A DNA stretch of 64,000 nucleotides from an uncultured Bacteroidales bacterium (GCA_944323445.1 CALUSM010000002.1:36467-100466), one strand, 5' to 3'. Positions 51,524-60,284 are shown, numbered from the stretch's first letter. Numbers and translations are program-made. Notes: generated by a model from the letters alone, not told the origin.

Positions 51524-53641
51524 CTAGTTTAAAATCAGTGAAACATTCTGTCCTCTTTCCAGTGCTGTCCCGGCCAAGGGGGTCTGTGACGCGACCCTTC
51601 CGGAACCGGTGAAGGTGACTTTGTATCCCTCGTTCTCCAGCAGGTAGAGGGCGTCCTTGAGTCCCATCCCGGATACGTCCGGAACTATGCCGTTCTCTAT
51701 CTCCAGATCTGTCACCGCGTACATTACGTCCTTTCCTCCTCCTTCGACCTTTATCCATCCCCGCCCCTTGACGCTGGGACGGACGGACATTGGCATGTAG
51801 TCGACGGGCATGCCGCCGTTTCCGCTGAGTCCGGATGCTATGGAAGGACTGTCAGGCGGAGTGATACCATGGGCGTAGAGGGGAGGATTCCATTCGGGAT
51901 GCGACGCATAGATCTTGTCCGCTATGCGCTTGAATACCGGAGCAGCCCATGTGGCGCCGTAGAAATTGCCTTTTGTGGGGCCGGTGTACAGCACCACGAT
52001 GCAGGAGTATTTCGGGTCGTCTGCGGGGAAGTATCCGGCGAAGGAAGCCTGATAGCGGCGGTTTCCCTGCTCGTCCTCATATCTGCCGTTTACAGCGACC
52101 CTCGCGGTGCCGGTCTTGCCGGCGATGGCGTAGCGGGGATCATTGCAGACCTTGGCGGTGCCGTTCTCCACCACTCCCCGGAGGGCTTTCCTGACTGCCG
52201 CCAGAGTGCCTGATGAACAGATGGAGCCGCTGACTGTCGAGGATCCGGAAATCTCGGTCGGTATGCCGTCGCGCTCGAAGTCCTCGATAAAGTAGGGGCG
52301 CATCATCTTTCCTCCGTTGGCTATGGCATTGTAGAACATGAGTATGTGCATGGGTGTGACTGTCAGCGCATATCCGTAGCCTAGACTGGCCAGCGAGGAT
52401 TTGGACCAGGCTGCGTCCTCCGGGCTGAGGATGTAGGCGTAGGCCTCGCCCCCTATGTCGAGGTTGAGCTTTTCGATGAGCTTCATGTTGTGCAGGCGGG
52501 AGATATATGCCGCAGGGTCGTTCTCGTAGCATCCGGTTACCATCTTGGCGAAAGCGATGTTGGAGGATTTCTCGAAAGCCTGCAGGGCTGTCATCTTACC
52601 GTAACCGCCACGGTGCGTGTCGGTGATCCGGATGCCTCCGTAGTGCCACTCTCCGTTTCCTCCGTCCACTTCGGTGTCAAGGGTGATGTATCCGTCCTCG
52701 ATCATGGCTGTCAGGGCGGCCAGCTTGAGGGTGGAACCGGGTTCCGTGGCGTGTCCGAACGCGTAGTTGTATGTTTCATCGAAGGTGCCGTCCTTGCGCT
52801 TGTACATGTTGGCGATGCCTCTGACGGCTCCGGTGGCCACGTCCATGACAATCGCCGTGCCGCCCTCGAATACATCGCTCATGGCCAGCTGATTGCGCAG
52901 CTCGGTCTCTGCGGCTTCCTGGATACGTACGTCTATCGTGGAACGGATGTCCTCTCCGTCGACAGCGGGCACCGAGGGCATGCCGTTGACCGGCAGCCAC
53001 TCGTCTCCGAGGGCGCGGTGGACGGTCTGGAGCCCCTCCTTGCCGCGGAGTCTGAAATCGTAGGTGTGCTCTATTCCGGCTCCTTCGCCCAGCGTATTGA
53101 TGGAACCGACGGTACGGTTGGCCAGTGTGCCGTAGGGATTGACTCTCTCGCTTCCTTTGATGACGATGAGTCCTCCCTTGAACTGTCCCAGCCTGAAGAT
53201 AGGAAAGTTCTGGATGTCCTCAAGCTCTCCGAAGTCCACTTCGCGGGGACATATCCGCGCATACCTGTTTTTTTTCATGCGTGCAATGTCCATCTCGGCC
53301 CGGTACTGCTCCGCAGTCTTGTCGCGGAAGAGACGGGAGAGGCTCTGCGCAAGTGAGTCGGCGCTTTTCTTGTATGTGCTGTCGGCCACCACCATGGAGT
53401 CCCATCTGAGTCCGTATACCGGAATCGACACGGCCAGAGGGCTGCCGTCGCAGGCCAGTATGCTGCCGCGGACAGGTTTCAGCACCTGCTGCTTGTAAAG
53501 GTCGTCCGCCGTCACTTTGTCCTTGGTCAGGAACTGCTCTTTGACGATGCCGAAGACGGCAATGCCGCCCAGGGCCAGGAAGACTGCGTAGACGATGAAA
53601 AATCTCAGGAATATCCTGTTTGTGCCGTTGCTGCTGTCCAT
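51524..53641 (-). CDS. ftsI: Penicillin-binding protein 3-type transpeptidase FtsI with PASTA domain
   Basis: Cross-links septal peptidoglycan. 705 residues: N-terminal membrane helix (about 11-31), pedestal/dimerisation domain (about 50-220), transpeptidase domain (about 240-590) and a C-terminal PASTA domain (about 645-705, VPDVSGMGLKDALYLLENEG). Active-site motifs: STLK with S303 and K306, SSN (359-361) and KTG (509-511). PASTA domains are usual for Bacteroidota FtsI. Nine bases before murE. Confidence 0.96.
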   Translation of the reverse strand: MDSSNGTNRIFLRFFIVYAVFLALGGIAVFGIVKEQFLTKDKVTADDLYKQQVLKPVRGSILACDGSPLAVSIPVYGLRWDSMVVADSTYKKSADSLAQSLSRLFRDKTAEQYRAEMDIARMKKNRYARICPREVDFGELEDIQNFPIFRLGQFKGGLIVIKGSERVNPYGTLANRTVGSINTLGEGAGIEHTYDFRLRGKEGLQTVHRALGDEWLPVNGMPSVPAVDGEDIRSTIDVRIQEAAETELRNQLAMSDVFEGGTAIVMDVATGAVRGIANMYKRKDGTFDETYNYAFGHATEPGSTLKLAALTAMIEDGYITLDTEVDGGNGEWHYGGIRITDTHRGGYGKMTALQAFEKSSNIAFAKMVTGCYENDPAAYISRLHNMKLIEKLNLDIGGEAYAYILSPEDAAWSKSSLASLGYGYALTVTPMHILMFYNAIANGGKMMRPYFIEDFERDGIPTEISGSSTVSGSICSSGTLAAVRKALRGVVENGTAKVCNDPRYAIAGKTGTARVAVNGRYEDEQGNRRYQASFAGYFPADDPKYSCIVVLYTGPTKGNFYGATWAAPVFKRIADKIYASHPEWNPPLYAHGITPPDSPSIASGLSGNGGMPVDYMPMSVRPSVKGRGWIKVEGGGKDVMYAVTDLEIENGIVPDVSGMGLKDALYLLENEGYKVTFTGSGRVASQTPLAGTALERGQNVSLILN

Positions 53642-53642
53642 C

Positions 53643-53966
53643 TCATCTGTCCTCCATCTTTACTCTTACCGGCGGGGTGCGGGGAGACTCCAGGTCCAGG
53701 GCGCTGCTTTCGAGCAGATGCTCTATCTCGCCGCGCTTGCCTGTATGGAGCAGTCTGTTGTACTTGCCCATGTATTCGGAGCGAAGGTTCCTGAGGGTCT
53801 CCTCATTGCGCGCCATCCTCTGCATCGTGTCGCGTATGCCGAAATGCATGCTGATGTAGAGGATGACCAGCAAGAAAATGTATAGAATAAATCTCCAGTG
53901 TTTCGAAAAACTGCTTTTGGCCAGAACCTGTCCTCCCAGAACATTCTCTATGACTCTTTTTTTCAT
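53643..53966 (-). CDS. ftsL: Cell division protein FtsL-like
   Basis: 107 residues with one membrane helix (about 25-43, FILYIFLLVILYISMHFGI) and then a short coiled-coil-like region (MARNEETLRNLRSEYMGKYNR). This size and layout, and the position between rsmH and ftsI, identify an FtsL-type partner of FtsB/FtsQ. Sequence similarity within FtsL is always low. Start overlaps rsmH as ATGA; one base separates it from ftsI. Confidence 0.78.
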   Translation of the reverse strand: MKKRVIENVLGGQVLAKSSFSKHWRFILYIFLLVILYISMHFGIRDTMQRMARNEETLRNLRSEYMGKYNRLLHTGKRGEIEHLLESSALDLESPRTPPVRVKMEDR

Positions 53967-54877
53967 GACTGTGTCCTCCGTGCGGCTCTGAGCTTGGCGC
54001 TGCGTGCCCTGGTGTTCTGCATTATCTCGGCTTCGCCTGGGAGGACGGGCTTGCGGGTAATGACAGAGAACGGTGCGGGCTTCCGGCCGTAGATGTCGGT
54101 GTCCTGGCGGCCATGGGGATCTCCGCAGCGGAAAAAGTTCTTGACCATCCGGTCTTCAAGTGAGTGATAGGTGATGACGGCGGCTATGCCTCCCGGTTTC
54201 AGGGACAGGGCTATGCCGCGGAGCAGCTGCTCGAGGCTGCGCATCTCGCCGTTCACCTCGATTCTTAGTGCCTGATATATCTTTGCCAGTGTCTTGTGGG
54301 GAGCCGCAGGGGGAAGGATGCTCTTGAGGGCGGAGTTGAGGTCGGCCGTTGTCCTTATCGGGCTTTTGGCCCTGGCGGCGCATATCAGGGCGGCTGCCCG
54401 GCGGCTGCCTTCCACCTCTCCGTAGGTGTGGAGGATGTCCGCCAGCCTATCCTGTCCGCAGGTGTTCAGCAGGTCGGCCGCGCTCTCCCCGGCGGATGTG
54501 TTCATTCTCATGTCCAGCGGAGAGTCGAAGCGGAACGAGAACCCTCTCTCAGGTGTGTCGAACTGATGGGAAGATACTCCCAGGTCGGCAAGGATGCCGT
54601 CTACGGCGTGGTCGTAGCCGAGGTTGCGGGCATGGTTGTGGATGAACCGGAAGTTGCTGCGGACGGCGGTGACGCGGCTGTCCGCGGGGGCGTTGGCTAT
54701 GGCGTCCCGGTCCATGTCCAGGCAGATAAGGCGCCCTTCCGGACCCAGTCGGGACAGGATGGCACGGCTGTGCCCTCCCCCGCCCAGGGTGGCGTCTATG
54801 TAGACTCCCCGGGGGTTTACCTCGAGAATATCGATGCTCTCCCGAAGCATAACCGGTATGTGGTATGCTGTGTTCAT
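53963..54877 (-). CDS. rsmH: 16S rRNA (cytosine(1402)-N(4))-methyltransferase
   Basis: Methylates N4 of C1402 in the ribosomal P site. 304 residues. SAM motif YIDATLGGGGHSRAIL, DGILADLGVSSHQFD, GFSFRFDSPLDMRM and the C-terminal AAVITYHSLEDRMVKNFF segment are standard for RsmH/MraW. It is second in the dcw cluster, 7 bases after mraZ. Confidence 0.97.
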   Translation of the reverse strand: MNTAYHIPVMLRESIDILEVNPRGVYIDATLGGGGHSRAILSRLGPEGRLICLDMDRDAIANAPADSRVTAVRSNFRFIHNHARNLGYDHAVDGILADLGVSSHQFDTPERGFSFRFDSPLDMRMNTSAGESAADLLNTCGQDRLADILHTYGEVEGSRRAAALICAARAKSPIRTTADLNSALKSILPPAAPHKTLAKIYQALRIEVNGEMRSLEQLLRGIALSLKPGGIAAVITYHSLEDRMVKNFFRCGDPHGRQDTDIYGRKPAPFSVITRKPVLPGEAEIMQNTRARSAKLRAARRTQS

Positions 54878-54884
54878 TCAGTCG

Positions 54885-55331
54885 CTAACCCAGTATTTTC
54901 TCTGCCAGGGCTGTGAACTCGTCGCTTCCGATGGCCGACGCCTCGTACTTCTCACGGGCCCAGAGCTCTATCTTGTAGTCATTGCCGGCGAACACGACTT
55001 CCTTCTCCACTCCGATATCATCCAGCATTTGCCGGGGGATGGATATGCGGCCCAGCTTTCCGTCAGGCACCGCTGTCGCCCGGTTCCTCATGTAGCCTCT
55101 CCAGAAGGCGTCGTGCTCGCGGTTGAAGGAGTTGAGCCTGGAGCGGACAGCCTCCGACTGGCGCTCCCACTCCTCCTCGGTGTAGATGTCGAGGCAGGGG
55201 GCGAAGAGGTCTTTCTTCACCACCAGCGTCAGGGGTCTGGAGGAGTCCATGACGGCCTTGAAGGCGGACGGAAAGACCAGTCTGCCCTTGTCGTCAATCT
55301 TGGCTCGGTATTCTCCTATAAATTTTGTCAT
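54885..55331 (-). CDS. mraZ: Transcriptional regulator MraZ
   Basis: DNA-binding repressor that in other bacteria controls its own dcw cluster. 148 residues, two swapped-hairpin (AbrB-like) domains, each with the D-x3-R-type motif: IDDKGRLVFPSAFK (about 12-25) and GKLGRISIPRQML (about 88-100). First gene of the cluster. ATG at 55331 is chosen from the conserved start; a GTG at 55370 in frame lies within the operator. Two direct repeats stand 24-59 bases upstream. Confidence 0.94.
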   Translation of the reverse strand: MTKFIGEYRAKIDDKGRLVFPSAFKAVMDSSRPLTLVVKKDLFAPCLDIYTEEEWERQSEAVRSRLNSFNREHDAFWRGYMRNRATAVPDGKLGRISIPRQMLDDIGVEKEVVFAGNDYKIELWAREKYEASAIGSDEFTALAEKILG

Positions 55332-55336
55332 GCCTG

Positions 55337-55344
55337 CAAAATTA
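55337..55344 (-). promoter_or_regulatory. -7 box of the dcw (mraZ) transcript
   Basis: TAATTTTG on the minus strand, an exact TAnnTTTG match, ends five bases before the mraZ ATG, so the transcript would start on or next to the start codon. A proper TTTG at -33 was not found. Confidence 0.5.
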
Positions 55345-55354
55345 GCAAAAGATT

Positions 55355-55390
55355 TTACATATTTTTCCACTTTATTACATTTTTTTCCAC
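55355..55390. repeat. Pair of 16-base direct repeats, likely MraZ operator
   Basis: Two copies, TTACATATTTTTCCAC (55355-55370) and TTACATTTTTTTCCAC (55375-55390), identical at 15 of 16 bases and spaced 20 bases start to start. On the minus strand they read GTGGAAAAA(A/T)ATGTAA just upstream of the mraZ -7 box. MraZ of other bacteria binds short direct repeats in its own promoter, so these are the best candidates. The same repeats lie in front of the divergent M23 peptidase gene (ATG 55420). Confidence 0.6.
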
Positions 55391-55419
55391 AATTTGGAAT
55401 TCTTTTTTAAATTTGTTCC

Positions 55420-56808
55420 ATGAAATTTCAGGAGATAAAAGATAAATTATTGACAAACAGTCTGTTAAAGGGGGTTGTGTATGGTGTCTTGGGGACATTG
55501 GCCCTGGAACTGGTTATTTTGTTGATTGTCTTTGCTTTCCGTGCCGGTTCCGGTGTGTCCGCGGAGGATACGGCGGAGGGGCTGGCACCGGAGCGGGGAG
55601 AGGTTCCGGTGCCGGAGGTGGCTCCCGAGGACGGTGACACTCTGGACGCCGTGCCTGTCTATGAGTACAATATCCCCATCTCCGACTACCGCAAGGTGGA
55701 GGGCTCGATTCGCCGCGGAGAGTTCTTCTCCACTCTCATGACCCGGCTGGGAGCTTCCCAGGCTGATATCTACGCCCTGGATGCCAAGTCCAGAGGGGTG
55801 TTTGACATGCGTCAGATCAAGGTCGGATATCATTATCACGCCTACTATGTCCCCGGGGAACCCGATACGCTGGCCTACGTGGTCTATGAGAAGGACAACG
55901 CCTCGTACGTGCTCTTTTCCCTGCGCGATTCGCTTTCCGTGCAGGTCTTCGAGAAGGACATAACCAAGGTTACTGACTATGTGGAGGTCGACATAAAGTA
56001 TTCCCTGTGGCAGGATATCATAGATGCAGGTGCTCCGGCACTGCTCGCCGTCTCATTGGCAGATATCTATGCCTGGAGCATCGATTTCTTCGGACTGCAG
56101 AAGGGAGACTCGTTCAAGGCTGTGTACGAGAAGACGGTGTGCGACGGAGAGGTACTTGATGTCGAACGGGTGCTGTACACCGAGTTCCGGCACGGGGGCG
56201 ATGTATACAAGGCCTACTGGTTTGACAACGGCTCCGGCAATTTCTACTGGAACGAGAAGGGTGAGAGCATGCGCAAGGCCTTCCTCAAAGCCCCGCTGAG
56301 CTATACCCGCATCAGCTCCGGATTTACCTACAGCCGCCGTCATCCCATCACCCGCAAGGTGCGGCCCCACACCGGTATCGACTATGCGGCCCCGGCCGGA
56401 ACCGAGGTCATGAGTATCGGGGATGGAGTGGTGGTCTATAAGGGATTCAGGACAGCCGAGGGCAATATGGTCAAAATCAAGCACAATTCGGTGTATACCT
56501 CAGCCTATCTCCATCTCTCCCGCTACGGCCGCGGACTCAATGTGGGGGACAGGGTCCGTCAGGGTCAGGTCATCGGATATGTAGGCAGTACCGGCTATTC
56601 GACCGGGCCCCATCTTGATTTCCGTATCTGGAAGAACGGCACTCCCATTAATCCCCTCAAGATGGAGTCTCCCCCGGCCGAGCCCCTGGCGGAATCCGAC
56701 ATGCCTGCATTCCTGGAGTCAATGTCGGTGTCCGAGCATGCCGCCGCCCGTTTTCTGGCCCGTGCCGCAGTCAGGGAGGCGGCGTCCCGTCTGGTACAGC
56801 GTATTTAA
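55420..56808 (+). CDS. M23-family (LytM-like) peptidoglycan peptidase, membrane-anchored
   Basis: 462 residues: an N-terminal membrane helix (about 18-40, GVVYGVLGTLALELVILLIV), an acidic periplasmic linker, a middle domain, and a C-terminal LytM domain (about 305-425) with RPHTGIDYAAPAGTEV, which contains the H-x3-D zinc motif, and YLHLSRYGRGL. The last metal motif reads GPHLDFRIW, H-x-D rather than the usual H-x-H, which may change activity. It probably splits septal wall or activates an amidase. Divergent from mraZ across a 88-base gap with the repeats. Confidence 0.83.
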   Translation: MKFQEIKDKLLTNSLLKGVVYGVLGTLALELVILLIVFAFRAGSGVSAEDTAEGLAPERGEVPVPEVAPEDGDTLDAVPVYEYNIPISDYRKVEGSIRRGEFFSTLMTRLGASQADIYALDAKSRGVFDMRQIKVGYHYHAYYVPGEPDTLAYVVYEKDNASYVLFSLRDSLSVQVFEKDITKVTDYVEVDIKYSLWQDIIDAGAPALLAVSLADIYAWSIDFFGLQKGDSFKAVYEKTVCDGEVLDVERVLYTEFRHGGDVYKAYWFDNGSGNFYWNEKGESMRKAFLKAPLSYTRISSGFTYSRRHPITRKVRPHTGIDYAAPAGTEVMSIGDGVVVYKGFRTAEGNMVKIKHNSVYTSAYLHLSRYGRGLNVGDRVRQGQVIGYVGSTGYSTGPHLDFRIWKNGTPINPLKMESPPAEPLAESDMPAFLESMSVSEHAAARFLARAAVREAASRLVQRI

Positions 56809-56816
56809 AAAATTAT

Positions 56817-56824
56817 TATATTTG
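56817..56824 (+). promoter_or_regulatory. -7 box of the efp transcript
   Basis: TATATTTG, exact TAnnTTTG match, 20 bases before the efp ATG. No clear TTTG at -33. Confidence 0.5.
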
Positions 56825-56843
56825 CGCACTATTTTTCAAATTT

Positions 56844-57410
56844 ATGGCAACAACTGCAGATTTTAAAAACGGACTGTATTTCAATTATGAAGGGAAACCG
56901 GTATCGATTATCTGGTTTCAGCATGTAAAACCTGGAAAAGGCCCCGCTTTCGTGAAGACCAAGCTCCGCAATCTGGAAAACGGCAAGATTCTGGACAGGA
57001 CATTCACCGCCGGCGAGAAGATTGAGCCCATCAATGTGGAAAGAAGACCCTATACGTATCTGTATAAGGATGATATGGGTTACAACTTCATGCATACCGA
57101 GACCTACGAGCAGGTCAGCATCCCCGAGGAAATGGTGGAGAACGCGGACCTGATGAAGGAAGGACAGTATGTTGAGATGATGTTTCTCGCCGATGAAGAG
57201 AAGTGCCTCACCTGCGAGCTTCCTACATACGTGGAACTGGAGGTCACCTATACCGAGCCTGCCGTGAAGGGGGATACGGCATCGAGCAACGCTCTGAAAG
57301 CCGCTACTCTGGAGACAGGTGCCGAGATTATGGTGCCGCTTTTCATCAATCAGGGAGACAAAATCCGCGTCAATACCGTCGACCGCAGCTACGGTGAGCG
57401 CGTGAAGTAA
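56844..57410 (+). CDS. efp: Elongation factor P
   Basis: Relieves ribosome stalling at polyproline. 188 residues, three OB/KOW-type beta-barrels. The tip loop is VKPGKGPAFV with K32 at the position modified in many bacteria. Domain III (NTVDRSYGERVK) is at the end. Genes for modification enzymes are not in the window. It follows the M23 gene by 35 bases with its own -7 box. Confidence 0.97.
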   Translation: MATTADFKNGLYFNYEGKPVSIIWFQHVKPGKGPAFVKTKLRNLENGKILDRTFTAGEKIEPINVERRPYTYLYKDDMGYNFMHTETYEQVSIPEEMVENADLMKEGQYVEMMFLADEEKCLTCELPTYVELEVTYTEPAVKGDTASSNALKAATLETGAEIMVPLFINQGDKIRVNTVDRSYGERVK

Positions 57411-57463
57411 ACGACAGCGTACTGAAACTTACCTAAGAAAAAACTGTCGGATGTTCAGGTATG

Positions 57464-58120
57464 TCACTCTGACATGCCAAAGGAGGCTGGGCTGAAAATC
57501 CTGTTTTTCGGCGCGGTCTCTTTTTTGTGTATGACGGCCAGTCCGTCGCGGACGGGGATTATGACGCATTCGGTCCTGGGGTCGGCGGCTACGGTGCTGT
57601 TGAAGTCCATGATGGCCGCCGTCTGTTTGTCGGAAGGCGGACTCTCCAGGGCGGTTTTCCCGCTCCAGAGCACATTGTCCGCCAGAATATACCCCCCCGG
57701 CCGGACTTTGTCGAAGACCATGTCGTAGAAGCGGTGATAGAGCCGTTTGTCGGCATCGATGTAGACGATGTCGTACGGACCGCTCAGGCCTGGCAGTGCT
57801 TCCAGGGCGTCAGCCTTGACTGGCCTGATGGAGTCCGACGCTCCGGCTATCGCGAAAGCCCTGGTGTAGATGTCGGTCAGCTCGTCATCCTTTTCGATCG
57901 TGTCTATGCGGCCGCCTTCGCGCAGCCCTCTGGCCAGGCAGAGTGTGGCATAGCCGGTGAAAGTGCCTATCTCCAGCACTGCCTCCGGTCTGATCATCAA
58001 GGAAAAAGCCTGAAGAAATCCGCCCTGTATCCCGTCCGAGAGCATCCTGTAGGACTTGGTCCTCAGGTGTGTCTCCCTCTCGATAAATTCCAGGGCTGCT
58101 CTGAGCCGTTCTGTATCCAT
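57464..58120 (-). CDS. SAM-dependent O-methyltransferase (caffeoyl-CoA-type)
   Basis: 218 residues, class I Rossmann methyltransferase. SAM site AVLEIGTFTGYATLCLA (about 50-66), catalytic/metal region IVYIDADKRLYHRF and GGYILADNVLWSG match the caffeoyl-CoA/catechol-type O-methyltransferase family. The substrate is unknown; most Bacteroidota copies are of unknown role. It lies 4 bases after the M16 protease gene. Confidence 0.9.
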   Translation of the reverse strand: MDTERLRAALEFIERETHLRTKSYRMLSDGIQGGFLQAFSLMIRPEAVLEIGTFTGYATLCLARGLREGGRIDTIEKDDELTDIYTRAFAIAGASDSIRPVKADALEALPGLSGPYDIVYIDADKRLYHRFYDMVFDKVRPGGYILADNVLWSGKTALESPPSDKQTAAIMDFNSTVAADPRTECVIIPVRDGLAVIHKKETAPKNRIFSPASFGMSE

Positions 58121-58124
58121 GCCG

Positions 58125-59333
58125 TTACACGTATATGAGTCTGGACATTCCGTCCGGATTGAAAATTTCTGCGGCGGCGCTGCGCAGGTCGTCTGCCGTT
58201 ACGGCTTCTACCATTGTGGCAGACTCCTCGTTGCTGATGACTCTGCCGTAAGTCATGAGACTCTTGCCCATGGACAGCACCTGTGCCTCGCCGTTGTCGG
58301 ATGCTATGGCCATCTGGCCCAGCAGCTGTTTTTTGGCCCAGTTCAGTGCTCTGGTCGGGAGCAGGTCCTCGCGCAGGGATGCCAATACGCGGTCCGTGAG
58401 CGAGATGCAGCGGTTCAGGTTGCCTTTGTCGCAGCCGAAATAGACAGTGGCCGTTCCTGCATCCGTGTACAGTCCGTAAGACGCATCAACGCTGTAGACA
58501 AGTCCGTAGCGCTCGCGGAGCAGGAGGTTGAGCCTGGAATTGGCCACCGGCCCGCCGAGGATGTTGACCAGCAGGCTCAGCGGTATGCGCCGGCTGTCGT
58601 ATGCGGGATAGGCCCTGGTGCCGATGATGCAGTGGGCCTGGTGGTTGTGCCGCGGGACTGTACGCTCGAAAGGAGGATTGACGGGCAGTGTCGTCGGGAT
58701 GCCGGGAGCAGTTTCCTCCTGGACGGGCGTCTCGTGCCGGGAGTATTTTTCCAGGGCTTTTTCCACCATTTCCCTTACTTTCCCCTCCTCGAGGTCCGCC
58801 ACGGCGGTGAAATACATTCTCTCCTCCCTGAACATCATGCGGTAGTAGTCCTCTACGGCTTTCCGGTCTATCTTCCGCAGGTACCGGGCCTTCCCCAGAA
58901 CCGGCATGGCGAGGGAGGTGCCTTCGAACAGCAGCTCCTCGAAGTCATCGTAGATCTGCTCCGGCGGGGAGTCCTTGCAGGTGCTGATTTCTTCCAGGAT
59001 TACGCCCCGCTCCTTGTCTATCTCCTTTTCGGGGAAGGTGCAGCGGAATGCGATGTCCATCAGCAGGTCGACTGCCCTGCGCAGGTCCTCCTTGAGCACC
59101 GTGGCGTGGATGACCGTCTCCTCTTTGGCGGTGTAGGCGTTGAGCTCTCCTCCGAGTTTCTCTATGTACGAGTTTACAGTGTTGGCGCTTCTGGTCTCTG
59201 TTCCTTTGAACAGGAGGTGCTCGGTGAAATGCGCAAGGCCTCCCTGTCCGGGTTTCTCGTACCTGGTTCCTGTCTTCACGTGCAGGGCGCAGTAGGCAAC
59301 CGGGGACAGGCTGCGCTTGAATGCAAATCTCAT
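58125..59333 (-). CDS. M16-family zinc peptidase (insulinase-like)
   Basis: 402 residues, single M16 two-domain half. The inverted zinc motif H-x-x-E-H is HFTEH (H35, E38, H39) and the downstream ERGVILEEI carries the third ligand Glu. No signal peptide; likely cytosolic. Start overlaps the end of the upstream exported-protein gene as ATGA and is followed 4 bases later by the O-methyltransferase gene. Confidence 0.92.
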   Translation of the reverse strand: MRFAFKRSLSPVAYCALHVKTGTRYEKPGQGGLAHFTEHLLFKGTETRSANTVNSYIEKLGGELNAYTAKEETVIHATVLKEDLRRAVDLLMDIAFRCTFPEKEIDKERGVILEEISTCKDSPPEQIYDDFEELLFEGTSLAMPVLGKARYLRKIDRKAVEDYYRMMFREERMYFTAVADLEEGKVREMVEKALEKYSRHETPVQEETAPGIPTTLPVNPPFERTVPRHNHQAHCIIGTRAYPAYDSRRIPLSLLVNILGGPVANSRLNLLLRERYGLVYSVDASYGLYTDAGTATVYFGCDKGNLNRCISLTDRVLASLREDLLPTRALNWAKKQLLGQMAIASDNGEAQVLSMGKSLMTYGRVISNEESATMVEAVTADDLRSAAAEIFNPDGMSRLIYV

Positions 59334-60262
59334 TTCTTTTCTCCGGCAGCCTTTGTTGGCTTGAAATCAGGGGTGATGAGTCCGGATATGCGCCTGATGT
59401 CCGACTTCAGGAAGCCGGGGCCTTTCCGGGGCGTGATCCTATGACGTTTCCAGTAGTGCAGCTCGTATGTGTCGGCGCTGATGAGCATCTTGTAGCAAAA
59501 AGCCTTGCCTTGAGTCTCCGAGGGAGCTACAATCAGGGACACGAGGGTGTGCGGCGTACCTTCGGCGAGAGCCATGTCGATGTCCTCCTGGTCCACTTCC
59601 TCGGCCTTTCCGCGGAACATGCGCTCGAATTCCTGCATCGCGGGGCGGTAGACCAGGTCTCCCTTACGGAAGAGAATCCTGGTGCTGCGGCTCTTCTCCA
59701 GCGCGCCTGTCTGGATGATGCCACGTCTGGAGGGGTAGATACGGCCGTCCACGATTTTCTGCAGGTAGTTCTGGATGATGTTCATGTAGGCCGGCAGGTA
59801 TGTGTAGATGCGGTCGTTGTCGTCGTTCTCGGGGAAAAGCGGCAGGGAGATGAGCTCCGGCATGGCTGAGATGCCGTCGTCGGCCTTGCTGTTTCCCTTG
59901 AGGAAGCACACGAACTCCATGGCCGGGTCATTCTCGCTGCGGTGCATCTTGTCCACCCGCATGAGGAAGTAGTAGTTGGTGTCGGTCTTTATCCTGTCGA
60001 ACTCCTCGTAGTCGCAGAACTCGAAGGGGGAGATGTTCCAGTTCTCCTCGACTGCGCTCTTGAAGATCAGGTCGGTCATAGAGTTGTCACCGGTTGTCAC
60101 TACCTTGGTCATCCTGGCTGGGATGTCGGCGTAATATTCCCTGCCTGAACTGACCTTCTGCTCCTCGAACTGTTTGATTTCCATATCGACCCGGTTTTCC
60201 TGCGCTGCAAGCGCGGCTGATGCCAGCAGAGTCAGCAGGAATGTCAGAATTGTCTTTTTCAT
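59330..60262 (-). CDS. Exported protein of unknown function, upstream of M16 protease
   Basis: 310 residues with a signal peptide (MKKTILTFLLTLLASAALAA-Q). The mature part is mixed alpha/beta and charged (YYADIPARMTKVVTTGDNS, ILFRKGDLVYRPAMQEFERM), with no motif I recognise. Its stop overlaps the M16 start. ATG at 60262 begins the signal peptide. Promoter box at 60285-60292, divergent from cmk. Confidence 0.72.
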   Translation of the reverse strand: MKKTILTFLLTLLASAALAAQENRVDMEIKQFEEQKVSSGREYYADIPARMTKVVTTGDNSMTDLIFKSAVEENWNISPFEFCDYEEFDRIKTDTNYYFLMRVDKMHRSENDPAMEFVCFLKGNSKADDGISAMPELISLPLFPENDDNDRIYTYLPAYMNIIQNYLQKIVDGRIYPSRRGIIQTGALEKSRSTRILFRKGDLVYRPAMQEFERMFRGKAEEVDQEDIDMALAEGTPHTLVSLIVAPSETQGKAFCYKMLISADTYELHYWKRHRITPRKGPGFLKSDIRRISGLITPDFKPTKAAGEKK

Positions 60263-60284
60263 GTCAGTCTTTATTAAATTTCTG

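Noticed and set aside
57412..57449. A possible hairpin (CGACAG / CTGTCG) after efp
   Set aside because: Only six base pairs with a 26-base loop and no T-run; too weak.
57458..57478. A 9-base stem hairpin near the end of the O-methyltransferase
   Set aside because: It overlaps the stop codon and has no T-run on either side, so I do not call it a terminator.
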